Shown here: one piece after another, positions 12,708-26,932 of the stretch
Numbering within the stretch: the first letter of the stretch is position 1
How the letters are laid out: the number at the start of each line of letters is the position of its first letter
Assembly: GCA_026874595.1 (NCBI GenBank)
Contig: CM049316.1
Location: 14,637,839-14,701,838 of the forward strand
Reading direction: 5' to 3'
Length of the DNA stretch: 64,000 nt
From: Sipunculus nudus
Taxonomy: Eukaryota; Annelida; Sipuncula; Golfingiida; Sipunculidae
The notes under the pieces: model-generated
The model's input: the letters and a program-made list of their open reading frames with translations, nothing else
Databases searched by the model: none
What the model was told of the DNA's origin: nothing
Position numbers and translations under genes: made by a program

Positions 12708-14882
12708 CTGCAACAAGAAACATATAATCTCAGTTTTTATTCCATTCTTAACAACAGAGTTGATGTATGAATTCTACATTTATTCCACACTGAATAATAT
12801 GATCCATAGAGTCTACAAGTCTTACCGGTACATGATATTTCTTAAACATATTCAGTATTGAAATAGACTAGTGTTTCACTTTGTTTACAAGTTTTTGTTT
12901 ATATGAGCACAGAGTGCAGCCTTGACCTGGTCTCTGTCAAATTACTCCCTGGACCTATATGACTGCACCTTTTACATGAGGTTAGTAAAGGAATTTGGCA
13001 GTAGGGTTACAAGTGGGTCTTGAGGGTGCCCCACCCTAACCAGGAGTGAGTTGGAACTGGTCATCGGTGGCAGGCAACAAGAGAACCAAATAAATTTTTA
13101 GTACCCTCTGTGGCTATTTGAGTTATATGTTCCCATAAAAGCAAAGAAAAGCAACACAAGTATACTGGCAAAAAAGACCAAAATGGAAAATTATAAATGT
13201 AAATTTGGGTTATATCAGATTAGAAACCCAAACTTTCCTCCTTTTTTTAATACTGCTGTTTTTCAGTATGCAAGTAAACTGAAGATTTTTTTTATATTTG
13301 GCTTCCATGAAATAATAATATATCTGTCAGTACAATTTGATTATAGAAATTATTCTTGGTTGACCATTAGTGCACATATTATAAAATATATAATACCATT
13401 GTCCCTTTGCAGACAAATAATTAAAATTAATCTCACATACAAGGAGGTTGCAACATCACTGTTTGTAAGAGTGCTAGTGTGCATTTAATATTGGTTTACC
13501 TTATTCAGGTTTCACAACCTAATGCTTCTGAATCACAAATTTTACACACTAACTTAATATCCATTCATTATTTTGAACTCCAAGACCAGTGTATTGAACC
13601 TGAATTTATAAATGGCACTGCAAATTAATCTATTGAATACACTGGCCTAGTGTCTAACAGGTGGTGCTGCATCAGTTGCCTCACCCCTTTAGGACACTTG
13701 GCATTAATCCTAACAATTCAAAGCAAACAAAACTGACAATTCCCAAAGCAAGGCCACAGAGGATTTGCATGACAATGGTCAAGTGGCAGCACTATCAATT
13801 ACAATAATTACTGAGCCAATTAAACAGTTAAATGAAACATGCATCTTAGACTTTTACTGAAATAATCTTTGAATATTTGCAAACTCAATTTTTTAGTTAA
13901 CACCAAACAAATTCATAATTTGACATTATTTTCTCAACATACAGTACACACACACACATACACTGCAGAGGCATTGTTTACAATAGATAACAACTTTGGT
14001 TACTTGCATATCATAGCACAATACATTATGGGAAGATATGAGAGACAAGCGTTACCAAATTTTTAGAATTTACAATGAGATACACAGATAAAGCAAACCA
14101 CTGTTGAAAGCCTGGTGCAGCAGCAGACAGTGGCAACAGTGTCTATTGATGGAGGTGATGCCCTGGATATGGAAGCGAGTCCATTCTGGAATCATGTGAC
14201 TCCCTTGGTGATGGTTAATGCATTAGATAATGTAAACTTTATCGCAAAAAAATGGGTGGAGCGTCCCAGGCACTTTTTACTCAGATATAGATGCTTTGTT
14301 GAGGTACATGATTGTGTCTTAAGTGTCAGGTTTGTGATTTATAATGCAAGATACTGGCATCGTAAATCATCCACTGCTGCATTTGTGTTAAAACATGTGA
14401 TGACCATATTGTGCTAGAAATGAGTATATATTGCATATCTTCAAATATTATACTAAGACTCATGTTATATATATATATATATATATAAAACACACACAAG
14501 CTGACATAAGCATAATAACAATACATACCACAGGGATTATGAAAGATGCACACTATGGTTAACTTACTCTTCACAGGGTCAAATTTTCATGATTTCCAGT
14601 TTAAGTTTCATGAGGATTCCATTTTCACAATCTCAAAAAGAAGTAACCTTCGCAGAGTACATTCATTATTTTATAAGTGACTCAATATACACAAAACAAT
14701 CTTTAACAAATTTATGTTTGACAACCCAAGGGAATACTGGACAAGTGGAAATTATCCATTACCAGATAATTTATAAGATCTGATATTAATCTTAAAATCA
14801 ATATTTGATTTACAGCTAACTTATAAGATCTTTTATTTATGAAACTGTAGTCATGTGACTGGAAATTTTTAGAGGTCAGAGG

Positions 14883-14916
14883 CCACGCTCGCACCGGACG
14901 TTTTCAGCGAGCGTGG
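14883..14916. repeat. Perfect 9 bp inverted repeat
   Basis: CCACGCTCG (14883-14891) and CGAGCGTGG (14908-14916) flank a 16 base spacer. It is GC-rich inside AT-rich DNA, so it stands out. Function is unknown. Confidence 0.5.
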
Positions 14917-15523
14917 TATCTTAGTTATGTGCAAGGTTTTTATTTGTATTTGTAATTTGTAATTTCACAGGTATATAAGTTGGTTCAGACTAAGTAAATG
15001 ATAAGCTTTGTGGATTGCGTGTATCTAAGAGGTTAAGGCTTGACAATAAAAATTTCAAAGTCAATGTGACGTAAGTTTGTTAAAACTGATCTTTTGCTTT
15101 TTGACATTTAGCGCTACATGCAGAGATAACATGCATCATATATGAGTGAGACTTTTTTGTCTGTACCCCATTTCAAGTACTCCATTCTCTGCAAAATCTA
15201 TGGCAAACATATTAACCACATTAATACATGTCTGGAAACAATCTGTCACCTGTACTGACTGTATGGATAGTTTGTTCACTCAGGGACTGAGGGTGGTAAA
15301 ATGAATGAACACTGAACAATTACCAAAATCAGCTGATAAAATCAACAAGCACAATGCTTGAAATATAAAGTCAGACAATTTAACTGATCACTGCTCATTT
15401 TTGTGCCCTCGTTTAATATTGATTAAAGTTTTAATGAACAAGTTTTAAATATAACCTTTCCTATGAGTAGAATGTGAAAATGTGAGATAACTGTTATTTA
15501 TTTACCATCAAGAAAAGTAAGAT

Positions 15524-15775
15524 CAGATTTCTCTTTCTCTCTCTTACTCTCTTTTTCTCTCATGGTTTGTGTGTGTGTGCCTGTGTGAATCTGTTTACGA
15601 ATATCATTTTACTCTGCATGGATAGAGATCTATATATATATTTATGACAAATCTGTCTTTCTCTCTCTTTCTCTCTCTTTCTCTCCCTCTCTCTTTTATT
15701 CTCTTTCTCTATCACTCTCTCTCACTTTCTCTATGGATCTTTTTCTCTCTTTCTCTCTCTCACTCTCTCTCTCAC
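15524..15775. repeat. Pyrimidine-rich CT/CTTT simple repeat
   Basis: Long runs built from CTCTCT, TTTCTCT and CACTCTCT words, interrupted near 15560-15640. The Ser/Leu/Phe open frame it yields is an artefact. Confidence 0.85.
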
Positions 15776-17100
15776 TGTGGGTATGTGTGTGCCTGTGTGT
15801 ATAAATTCAAGTTTAAAGATAAATCCTGTATGTTGAAATCAGATGTGTCATCCAAACACCAACATGGTTAACATCTCTGATCACTGCTGATAATCGTACA
15901 GTCTCTTCCTGTTCATAGCTTGACTGTTTTTGTTTTTTAAGCTGTACTCATTTTTCAACATTGGTCCACTGATGTACAGCAAATACTTTTATGGTAAAAT
16001 GAATAACTTACTCTAGTCTGTTTCACAAGGGGCACCATTTGAAATTTGACAATATTTACATGAACTGGCTAATTAATACTTAAAAAGTATGATGCAGTAA
16101 AAGAATGAGGCATCTATAGGCCTTAATTACTAATAAATTTATATCTGATAAAATAGTAATTTTTTGTGACATCTCAACCCAACTGTGTAAGGTCAATGTC
16201 AGGTGTCAGATCATGGTCAGATGGACAAAATTTCAACTTTTAGAAGTTGCTGAAGGCCTGTTAAGTGAAATATGTTAATTCTGGAAAAAAATAGAAATCA
16301 GAGTAAAACTGACAACCAATGGCAGATGCCACATCATATGGCCAAAAGACTCTGATGGTACAGAAGGCTGTCAAATATGCATGTTGTTTCGTCATTAGAT
16401 TTTTCATCTTAAAAATGTTTGGGTGTCTCATCCACTGCAGTTTCCAAACTGAGATTTCATATTTAAATATATGAGAATTAAGCTATAATTCCATATATTA
16501 ATATATGTATTTTTGTCTGCAGTATGTATTATTTATGCATATTCTTTATGAAATCACTTATGCCACAACAGTCATAATGTCTTTCTGAACACACAGCTTC
16601 ATATTAATTTTTCAGTTTCACCCCAGTCTAACTTGCGTCTGTTTGTTGATTTGTCTGTCGGCAAGATCAGGCAAAAATTGAACACATTTCAATGAAACAT
16701 TTTGAGGGGTGAAACATAGGGCCACTGAAGGCTACATCACATTTTGATGCAAACCTTAAAAAGGGGCAGACTAAATAGAATTGTCTAACCCAGGCAGGGG
16801 CATCTATTCTCCTAAGTGTCTTTATATTGTTACAATTAAAACCATCATTATATTGCCAAAGCTTCTTTTAGTGAGCATATACTCACATTATCTGATAATA
16901 TCACATTATTTCAAGTATTAACTTGAACAAGGCCTACAGGCCTAATGCGAACCTGTGCAAAGTTTGGGAGTATGAATGGAGGTTTGTTTTTTTTAAATTT
17001 AATATTGATCCTTTTAAGTCCTCCATATCTACCTTAGTCATTATGATTTCAGTAAAATGGACATTTCAGACCTGCAAGTTTCAGACTTGGACATTTTAAA

Positions 17101-17865
17101 ACTAGAATATGGGTAGTCAACAAGCGACTATGTGTATCCGCAGAAATCAAAGTGGAACTGGTGAAGTGAGGCATAGATTAAGTGGCAAGGGGAATAGAGT
17201 GAGGTGTGTTACATATTAGCATGGATGTCTGCAGCATAAACGTGAATGTAGGTGGTGCCACCTGTCATAAATCAAGAAAATTGTCCAGGATGTATAAACC
17301 TGCAAAATTTCAGGTAGATAAGTCAAACCACTGCTGAGATACGAGTGATTTTACCTAAGGCAGATGAACAGATGGACGGTGTTCATAAGTGGTTGCAGGT
17401 GGCACCACCAGTTTTGCTTATGATGAAGAGCTATGTGAGATCTATACACAAGCAAAATTTTGGCCCAATCGGTAAAAACGGTTCCCGAGATATGAGCTTG
17501 GATGTCTGCAGAGTAAACGTGAGGCATGGATTAAGTGGCAAGGGGAATAGAGTGAGGTGTGTTACATATTAGCATGGATGTCTGCAGCATAAACGTGAAT
17601 GTAGGTGGTGCCACCTGTCATAAATCAAGAAAGCTGTCCAGGATGTATAAGCATGCCGAATTTCAGAAGAATTAGTCAAACCACTGCAGAGATTTGAGTG
17701 ATTTTATCCCAAGGCAGATGAACAGATGGATGCTGTGCATAAGTGGTTGCAGGTGGCGCCACCATTTTAGTGTGTGTTATAAAGCTATCAAAGGGCTACA
17801 TTTGTGCAAAATTTTTAGCCTGATCGGTCAAACGGTTCCCGAGCTATGAGCTTGGAGTGACCTCT
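17101..17865 (+). mobile_element. Helentron-associated-like element H3, 3' truncated
   Basis: It begins ACTAGAATATGGGTAGTC, followed by the 5' hairpin region and TGTATCCGC. Palindrome variants lie at about 17253, 17398, 17605 and 17752. A ~110 bp segment (17170-17280) is repeated at about 17522-17632, a higher-order duplication. No terminal hairpin was found. An isolated GGTGGCGCCACC at about 18112 may mark a further fragment. Confidence 0.65.
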
Positions 17866-19305
17866 TGACTTGGATGCTGAAACTCAGCATGTTGTCAAAT
17901 CTGTTTTCAAATACAGAAAGCCTTTTTCAATTGGCTACGTTTTTTTAAAACTGTATTTACCCAATCTATTCTTATAAAACTGGCAGAACCCTACCATAGA
18001 ATATTCTTGTAAAGTTTAAACCAATCAGCGTAACAGTTTCATCATAAATCAGTGTATAAGCAAGAAGAGTTTAAAATTACATTTTCGCTTGTAAAAAAAC
18101 ACATCAATGTAGGTGGCGCCACCAATACCTCAAAATCAAATATGACATATGTGACAAACATTGGTATAAAATTTGGTGATTATAGCTTAAGCCGTTTCAG
18201 GGATTTTAATTTTAGTGCGCTTTTTTGGACAGATGACTAAGTTCAACCTCCCGTAACTCAGCCAAAATTCTCCGAACTGAAATCATTCGAACAAACTTGA
18301 GAGAGATCGTTCCAGGGATCATTTCTATATTGGAATATATTAGACATTGGACAATTTGGCTGAACAGTTTCAGAGAAGAAGATTTTTAAAGGTTTTTAAG
18401 CTTTTTCTCTATAAAATCTAAATAAATGCAGATACCCAATGAAAAGCTCCAGGGCACCAAGTTTCACATGTGACTTATTTTTACATGTAATTTGGAGCTG
18501 CTAGCTCCAACGGTTTCTGACTTACAGCCATGGACAGCGGAAAGCAAACCCTGGACGGCGGACAGCTGAGGGCGGACGGCTGACAATGGACGGATGACGC
18601 TGCGCCATCACATAAGCTCACAGGTTCGCTAAAATCAATTATCATAGTTTGGAAACAATCACTCTTTCTTTCATTTGCTGTTAAGAATAAAAAATTTAGG
18701 TTTAAAAAATATCCATGAGGATAAATCTGGTATAATTTCAATTCATAGGACAGGTGTTCATGCAGCAGCACCATTTATTATTCCAGAGGTTCCCCACATG
18801 ATGGCGCACATGGAGGTTAAAAAAATATCTGCAATATTTTCATTAACCTGTCAGTCATAGAGGTGGGAGGCCACACAAATGTTGAAGCAATGAAATAACA
18901 CAGAATATGGCTGGCACACTACTTCACAGGCTTCACTCCGAATGGAAGGCAAATCGTAATATTCAACTGACAGAGCTACAAGCCCAGGCAGAAACATGAA
19001 AATCAAATTCACAGTTATTACTATTAGGTTGAAAAACGCCATTGTATATCACATTTTTTTACAGATCTATATTACTCTATGATCAGTTCCACAAAAAGGT
19101 GGCAATCACATTAATTGATTAATCATCAACACATTTTAAATTAATCCGAATAGAAATTGATATACCACAGTTAAGTATGACAAAATACTACTGTCAGTTC
19201 CACCTTGAGGTACAAGTCACTTTTTGGTATTTTTTTATACACATTTTATTATGAAGTTCAGAGTTAGATCTGGCATAAATGATCCAAAATATTACCAGAC
19301 CTTGG

Positions 19306-19341
<36 letters not shown>

Positions 19342-21159
19342 AGAGGGAATATGAAACCAAGAAAGAAATAATGGTACTGTTTCAAAATCCGCCAAAATGA
19401 TTTCATGGACAGAAAATGGTATCTGTATAAGTAACTGTACATGGTGATTTCTTTTTTGGGTCCAAAACAGTCCCTTTATTGATATACAGTGAAACCTGTG
19501 TTTTGGGACCACTCATGGGACTGGCCAACTGTGGTCATAATTCACAGACCTGTGGTTTCATTAGAGAAGTCAGTAATAACCAATGTGAATGCTTTCCCTT
19601 CACTTAAGGGTAGTCTTAATAGTTTGATAACTACATATATATATATATATTGCTTGATGTCCTAAGGGTGTTCTAAGGGGGTCCAAAAAGCCTCCACCTC
19701 CCCCCTAAGGATTGGGGGGGGGGGGGGGGTTGTAGGGGTTGATGAGTTTATTTCTATCTTCGAATCTGGGTAAAATAAATTTGTGGATTGACATCCTTAG
19801 GTCCCCTAACCTTGAGTGCAAAACCATCAATTTTCCTTTTATTTTTTTGGTGCTATATCTCTAATATAGTTGATTCTAAATAGCTTAAATTTAGGCACAA
19901 TATTATATAATTTGCACCTGATATTATTTATAACCTTGAACAAATATCCAAGGCTGTACACTGTGCATAGGAGGGTGGCTTACTGTGACTGCTTGGTGAC
20001 TGCATCAACTTTTTTTCTTTATTTTCAATTCATCTTGAGAAATTTATATTTATTTTTCAAGGGGCTATCACAACACTACCACCTGAGGTCAAATTGTTGA
20101 GAAAATCTTACTTTCCTGGCAGTAAAAATTGATCTTTTCTATTACTTTCCCTGAAAAATTATAGCTTTTGGTGGTTACTTTAGCAATGGTAAATATTAAA
20201 TTCCCTGATTTTAAAATACATTATGCTCATATGGTACCCCTCGCTATTACAGCCCACTGCTCTCAGAAAATCATAGCTATGATTGGCATAGAGAAGAGGG
20301 CCGGAATAGGCTGGGTACCAGCTTTTAGAAGGAATTGCCCAATGGGGCCAAGGATTCAGAAATAACAAACATGGCTGCCCCAAACTGAACAGATGAACAT
20401 AGCAGTTTTTTCTGTAATATTGCCCCGAAAATAGAGGAGAACTTTAGGAAAATCTGTAGAGATATGATTTCAGGTTTTGGCTTGCCGATGTTGTGTTAGT
20501 TCTGCAGGAAAGTGACCTTTTGTTTGATTTTTGTTGAACATCTTTTTCCCTGTTATTTTCAAAGCTTTCCTTGCCGGTAAAGGAAATTTTGACATTGCTT
20601 TCCTGTGCTCATAATAACTTTCCCACAGGAAAGCGGGAAAGCAACATTTCCACCCAGAGTCCACTGTGTAACACTGCCATCTGTCATATTCCATGTTAAA
20701 CTAAACTGGTATTATAGTGCAAAAATAGAACAGGCAATACTGAAAAGCAATTGTACAACATGCATACAACATGAATGAAATCAAGTCTAAAATAACTGGA
20801 CAGATTTTTAATTTTAGGAGAAGTCACAATCCATCCTCCATTTACATGATTAGAGGTCTATGGTTTAATTCAGAATTTGTTCTGCAGGGGACACTGATCT
20901 TCTTTCGATTCACACATCATAAGAAATGTCCTGAATCTGAGTGTGACATCCCAAGATTAGCTGATGAAAAAGGTCACAAAAAATATAAACTTGATCAATT
21001 CTTCTAATCAATAATTGTCTAAACAATCTTTATGTTGGTAAACAAACATGAATCAGACTGTGACATGATAAAAGAACCAAATGCTTCCTCATGTAAGCAG
21101 AACAAGTACTTAAAGGGTCTAAGGTAGCACGTACCCTGACCCATGCCAAGCTGTTCTTG
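17866..21159. other. Intronic DNA with simple repeats and repeat ends
   Basis: It contains an ACGG/GGCGGAC-rich repeat end near 18510-18610, a (GA)n tract at 19308-19339, a G16 tract at 19714-19729 and a (TA)n tract near 19635. No gene was recognised. Confidence 0.45.
19308..19339. repeat. (GA)n microsatellite
   Basis: About 16 uninterrupted GA dinucleotides. Confidence 0.95.
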
Positions 21160-22440
21160 TCTCTTTCACATGATCTCTCACATCATGTGATCAGCATAAC
21201 ATCAAATGATCTCTAACAATATATGATCTCTGACATCAGAATAACTCCAACACCATATGATCTCCAACACCATATGATTTCTTACCTCATAAGATCTCTA
21301 ACAAAATATGATCCTTAACAACGTGTGATCTCTAAAACCATTTAATCTCTAACATCATATGATCTGTAACACTAGAAGATCTCCAACACAATATCATCTC
21401 AAAAACTGTATGATCTCTAACAATTAACTGTCATAAGATCTCCACACCATATGATCTGTAATATCATATTATTTCCTAAACCATAGATCTCTAACTTCAT
21501 GAGATCTACAAGACAATATGGTCACTGACACCATATTATCGCTATTACCATAGGATTTCCAACACCATAAGACCTCCAACACCATATGATCTCTAACACT
21601 GTATGACCTCTAAAACTCTAAAAATGTGATTTCTATCATAAGACCATTTGATCCTTAATATCGGAAGGTCTCAAACACCATATATCATGAGATCACAACA
21701 CCATATTATTGCTAACCCCATATGATCTCAAACATCATATGATTTCTAATATCATATGATCTATAACACCATATTTTTGCTAACACCATATAGTCTCAAT
21801 AACCATATGATTTTCTTACACCATATGGTCTCAAACATCAAATGATAGCAACAACATATGATCTCAAACATCAAATGATAGCTAACACCATATGGTCTAA
21901 AACATCAAATGATAGCTAACACCATATGGTCTCAAACATCAAATGATTGCTAATACAATATGGTCTCAAACATTATATGATTGCTAACACCATTTGATCT
22001 CTTACATCACATGATTGCTTAGACCATATGGTTTCAAATATCATTTGATTATAACCACCATATGGTCTCAAACATCATATGATTTCTAATACGATATGGT
22101 CTCAAACATTATAGGATTACTAACACCATTTGATCTCTTACATCATATGATTGCTAAGGCCATATGGTCTCAAACATCATATGATAGCTAACACCATATG
22201 GTCTCTAACATCATATGATTGCTAACACCATATGATCCCAAACACCATATCATAGCTAACAGCAGATGTATGATCTCTAACATCATATGATTGCTAACAC
22301 CATATTGTCTCAAACATCATTTGATTGCTAATACCATATGGTCTCAAACATCATATGATTGCTAAGACCATATGGTCCCAAACATAATATGATTGCTAAC
22401 ACCATATGATCTCTAACATCATATGTTTTCTTACACCATA
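21160..22440. repeat. 17 bp minisatellite centred on CATATG
   Basis: About 70-75 degenerate copies of a 17 bp unit, roughly AACAYCATATGRTYKCT, run head to tail. From about 21830 onward two variants alternate (CATATGATTGCT and CATATGGTCTCA), giving a 34 bp higher-order period. Scattered related units continue to about 22815. The palindromic CATATG core is the best preserved part. It lies inside PLC-gamma intron 1. Confidence 0.9.
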
Positions 22441-23477
22441 TGGTGTCTAAAGAAATCAAGATACTGTGAACTCTGGTCTATGTACATGAAGTTCTTGTTT
22501 CTCCTCATAAGATCTCCAATATATATGATCTCTAACATCTCTAAAGGGCTCAAAATATATTGTCATTGTACAGTGGCCCATGTACCACTGCACTTGTTTT
22601 TTCTGACATGATCTGTAACATCATATGACCCCTAAAAAGCACAAGATAAAGTGTAATCCACTCTTAAGTCCAGCGAAAGCCCAGTTGCCATTGTTTCTTA
22701 TCAGAAGATATTAGAAATCTAATTATTTTTGACATCATATGATCTTTAAAAAGCTTCAGATACTGTATACTGTGGCATATTCTCAGTTGTTCTTGTGTCA
22801 CATCATATGATGCATTCATTTGTGTAATTACATACTAGGTGGCAGCAACTGGACCAATGCCTTCTGTCAGGCCCTGAGAACAATAAATGGTAAAAAAATA
22901 CAAGCAAGAATAGTTCACTATCTCTACTTTGCTGCACTACTGGATCATCAATGGGGAAACATACAGGAGTCATCCAAGTATCACACAGATCATTCACCCC
23001 AGCATGAAACCCAGTTTTTGACTAGCTGATGCCTATAAAGGACACGTGGTTTTTCAGGTTATACAAACAGGGACTGGTCTAGGTATGGTGTTCCACACAT
23101 CATGGTTATATCTGTCAATACTGAGGGTATATGATACATAAATCTGTCACATATCCCAATCATCAATCAACAGCAGATCATTATCAAGGAGGGCTGGGAT
23201 TTAAAAAATAGGCCCTTGTTGGCTAGAACCACTGTGTGGGGTTAAGTTACCATTAGTTATGTATCAATGTTCCAACATGACAGTTGTAACAATCAGTGCT
23301 TGGTTTTGTATTTTAAGTGAGAGTAGTAACCAAACACCATCACATGATATGCTGAAGGAAGGTACAGACCTGATCAATGTCTTGTTGAAATAAGAAATAA
23401 AAAGGTTCTCATATGATACGTTAAAGGATGGGTCAGAGCTGATCCTTCAAACATTAATTAAATTAACCAAGAAAAAA
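22441..23477. other. Non-coding intronic DNA
   Basis: Isolated CATATGAT-type words trail off from the minisatellite. Nothing else was recognised. Confidence 0.4.
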
Positions 23478-25345
23478 AACAACAAGGGACCTATGGGTCA
23501 CTGTGCTCAGCTGACGTTAACCTTGAAGGTAAAAATCTAAATAATATCTAATGGAGATAAAGTGTTAGAGGAAGAGGTAATAAAGGCCATGGTTGGTTTA
23601 TATGATTGGTTTGTATTGATGAGCAAGAAACTGTTGCAAAAAATATTTTGTGACCTGACCATGTGTTTCCTAATGTTGAAACTAAAGCATGTGAGCAGTT
23701 TGTGAACAAATGATCTGTACTATTACCATGATCATTAGTTGGTTTTTCGATTAACTGTTGACATTTCAGTAGTTTACACATTTGCTCAATTGAATCTATT
23801 TTTTTGTATAATATATATTATTAAATATATATTAATTTTTTTTATGAAATGTATACAGTTGAAATATAGCTAATTAACAACATAAAACAGGGCAAACAAA
23901 GCCTGATCTCAAATTCTGCTGAGGCAGGAAAATAATGAACAAATGTTTGTATTAAATCCTGATTTTTTTATCACATCAATTATTTTCTAATCTAAGTTTA
24001 TATTTCTATACATTTCCAATATAACATATATATCTGAATATAAAAGTTGATTCATAATTCTCAATTGCATCATCATAAATCTCAATCTTGTCAGATACCA
24101 CCACATCATGCATACAAATGTTTATTTATTTTTTACCACAAAAATATATCTTTTAAATCTGTAAAACAATAAATATCTAAAAATAATACTTGATTTAGAT
24201 TTCACAATTTTTAATTGTGTCTTTATTTATCCATAATGTGCTTCATTTTTATATAATAATTTAAGCATACTGATGGGTTCATTTATATTTGTTAAAATCA
24301 TTTAAAAGAAAATTGATTTCTTTAAAAATGCTACATTACACAACATTGCATTTTTCTGGATTACACCTTGAATTATTTTTTCAAGGAAAGTTTTTGCAAA
24401 TTGGAGTGGAAACAGCATTACAATTAAGGAGATACAGTGAAAACAATAACAATACTGCATAACACTTGGTGGGTTGGGTTGGGGGGGGGGGGTGATTCGG
24501 GTGGTGATATGAGAATAACTGTACACCTGTCACAGCAGGGGATCTCCCCCAGTGACTGTAACAAATCAGAAACCCTGGCATAGCTGACATCCAGTGACCT
24601 GGAGTGGGACCCTGCATCTGTAATCAAAGCAAGTGACTACAGAAAAAAAATCAATAACTAGCTTAATTTTCAAGCTTTTATTTTCAAATTTCAGATTTAG
24701 ACAAACTAAATATTTATGATTACATGCTGTGAAAATTAAATCAATGGTGCTTACAGGAAAAAAACGTGCCATGGTCAAAGTTGGGCAAAATTTAAGGTAC
24801 TGATTTTTTTTTATGCTAATAACTTTACAAAAATTTACAAAATTCAGATATAATTTTGGGTAAACAATTGAACCTTAATTAAACATAGTTATATACTTGA
24901 TAAAATAGACTCTAGTTTCAAAATTTTTCATGTTAAGTGAGTTATTATTTTTCCTGATTTTTTACAAAGTCCATTATGTTTGGGCCCATTACTTTTTTAA
25001 ATTATATAATACTGACTTAATATCTGGCATGTACATAGAAACTATATAGAGATATTTATGGTAAATATGAGGAAAAACAGATGAGTGGTTTTGATATTAG
25101 GCAGTCCTAAGTGTGAAAATAGGATTTTAATAAAAAATTGAGGTTTTTCCTTAATTTCTCAAAGGAACGAAGTCGCAAAGACCCAGTTTTCGGCTTGGTA
25201 GGAGATTTTGGGGACATCTAACATTATGCTGAATTTTGGATTCCTAGGTCTTACGGTTTCCAAACGTGCCACATCTACGGATGGACGGACGGACAGACGG
25301 ACGGACGACGGACAACAAATTTTTGGATATTTGATCATTGGTCGA
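23478..25345 (+). repeat. Dispersed repeat family R, most complete copy (R1)
   Basis: It runs from AAGGGACCTATGGGTCAC, through a G12 tract (24481-24492) followed by ATGAGAATAACTGTACACC, to an ACGGACGG-rich 3' end at about 25275-25315. It aligns over its whole length with the two halves at 39149-39906 and 54445-55360, and with the 3' half at 59880-60770. No coding capacity was found. The inverted CAGCTGA/TCAGCTG words near both ends might be its termini. Confidence 0.75.
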
Positions 25346-25979
25346 GCAGCAAGTTTGTACCACAGTAATTGATTAATTTGCCGCCATTTTACTCTTTTCT
25401 TTTTACAACCTAAGTAATTGACATTAAAAATACTGGATTTATTGCAGAGCTTGATCAAGTCTAAACTGTTTTTAGGAAACATGCTTGCCCTTTTTTCAAC
25501 AAATTCACCAGAGTTAAAGGTCAAATGACATCACTGTAGATCAAGCTATGATGATGTTTTTAACTACATACATGCGGCGCAAAAGCAGCACATGCAAAAC
25601 AGGTTAAGGGCAAACTCGCATCTACTTTAACTCGCAGGTTTCCAGCTTATTCATCAATTCACTTTTACTGTAAAGAAGAACATTACTAAAACATGATCAT
25701 CTGTTGTCACTTGTCACAGATGAGTCAAAGAGAAAATGGAAGGCGTTATGCTTTGATGACAAGCTGACAAACCTTGAGCGACTTGACCTTGGTGACAAGC
25801 CTACCATCATCTCCATGTAAAAAAAATAGAACATTCTAATAAAATGCAGTCAGCAAGATCAATTTGCAACATCGGCTAGGGCATTCAATAAGTTAAATCT
25901 TTATTAGATATGAAACTTGTAAATTATCTATTTGAATTAGTAGGCTTTAAGATTGTTGAAAAAACTTCTATTCCCTTCA

Positions 25980-26345
25980 ATTCAGATTGCCCCTGTAACC
26001 TTGACCATTGACCTTGTGACCCCAAATTCATTTATGCTCTCCCTATTCTGGCAAGTCAGCTAAATGTGCAAGACGCACAGTTTCGGATGAAAAGCTTGGC
26101 TTAAAATGCAGCCTTATCCTTTTAAATGAGCGAGTCCTGTGACCTTGACCTTTGACCTCATGACCCAATAATCACACAGGTTCTCCCTTTAGTGGTGGGC
26201 CATATGCATGTCAAGTTTGAAATCCATATGTCAATCCAACCTGGAGTTATCATCTGGAAACAAATTTGTATGGATGGATGGATGGACAGACAGACAGATG
26301 AACAGATGGACAGACAGGGTGATTACTATAGGGCATCCTTTGTGA
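25980..26345. repeat. Repeat 3' end with nuclear-receptor-like words
   Basis: It carries repeated TGACCTTGACC/TTTGACC words, including a perfect TGACCTTTGACCT near 26147, and a GGAC/ACAG-rich end. It abuts the start of H4. The style is shared with 29240-29300 and 30760-31030. Confidence 0.45.
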
Positions 26346-26348
26346 TCA

Positions 26349-26932
26349 ACTAGAATACAGGTAGTCGACAAGCAACTATGTGTATCCGCCAAAATCAGAG
26401 TGGAACGGGTGAAGTGTGGCAAGGGGAAATAGAGTGACAAGGAGAAATAGAGCGAGGTTTGTTGCATATTAGCATGGATGTCTGCAGCCAGTGTCTGTAG
26501 GTGGCGCCACCAGCCAAAAAAATCTAGAAAGCTAACCAAGATGTATAAACCTGCAAAATTTAAGGCAGATATGTGAAACCACTGATGAGATATGAGTGAT
26601 TTTAACCCAAGGCAGACGAACAGATGGACACTGTGCAAACATGGTTGCAGGTGGCGTCACCATTTTTTGTGTATGTTATAAAGCTATCCAATGGCTACAT
26701 TTGTACAAGAATTTTTTCCTGATGGGTCAAACAGTTCCCGAGATATGTGTGTTTATTTGTGGAAACAGACGCACAAATGGACGCTGGGCACAGAGGAAAG
26801 GTCAGAGGTCAATGCAAATTTGTTAGGCACCAGTTCACCCGATGATTGGTGTAACTTTCGGAAAAATCCGTACAGTAGTCTCAGAGGAGTTCTCCAGAAA
26901 CGAACGCCGCGGCGGATTTGGCATATACAATA
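26349..26932 (+). mobile_element. Helentron-associated-like element H4, short copy
   Basis: It begins ACTAGAATACAGGTAGTCG, then the 5' hairpin region and TGTATCCGCC. Only two palindromes remain (about 26500 and 26650). It ends near GGCGGATTTGGCATATACAAT, where the terminal hairpin has decayed. Confidence 0.7.

Larger units (their letters stand above)
12708..17100. other. PLC-gamma intron 1, 3' portion, no gene recognised
   Basis: AT-rich DNA with small simple repeats: (AC)n near 13946, (TA)n at 14465-14487 and a pyrimidine-rich tract at 15524-15775. No second gene was identified inside the intron. Confidence 0.5.

Noticed and set aside
15644-15871. Ser/Leu/Phe-rich open frame
   Set aside because: Translation of the pyrimidine-rich simple repeat.
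21160-22440. CRISPR-like regular array
   Set aside because: Units are 17 bp, contiguous and degenerate, without unique spacers, and the DNA is from an animal genome. It is a minisatellite.
25729-25818. Short frame reading KWKALCFDDKLTNLERLDLG after a CAG acceptor
   Set aside because: Only about 30 codons, no recognised family and no neighbouring exon. Recorded only as a possibility.
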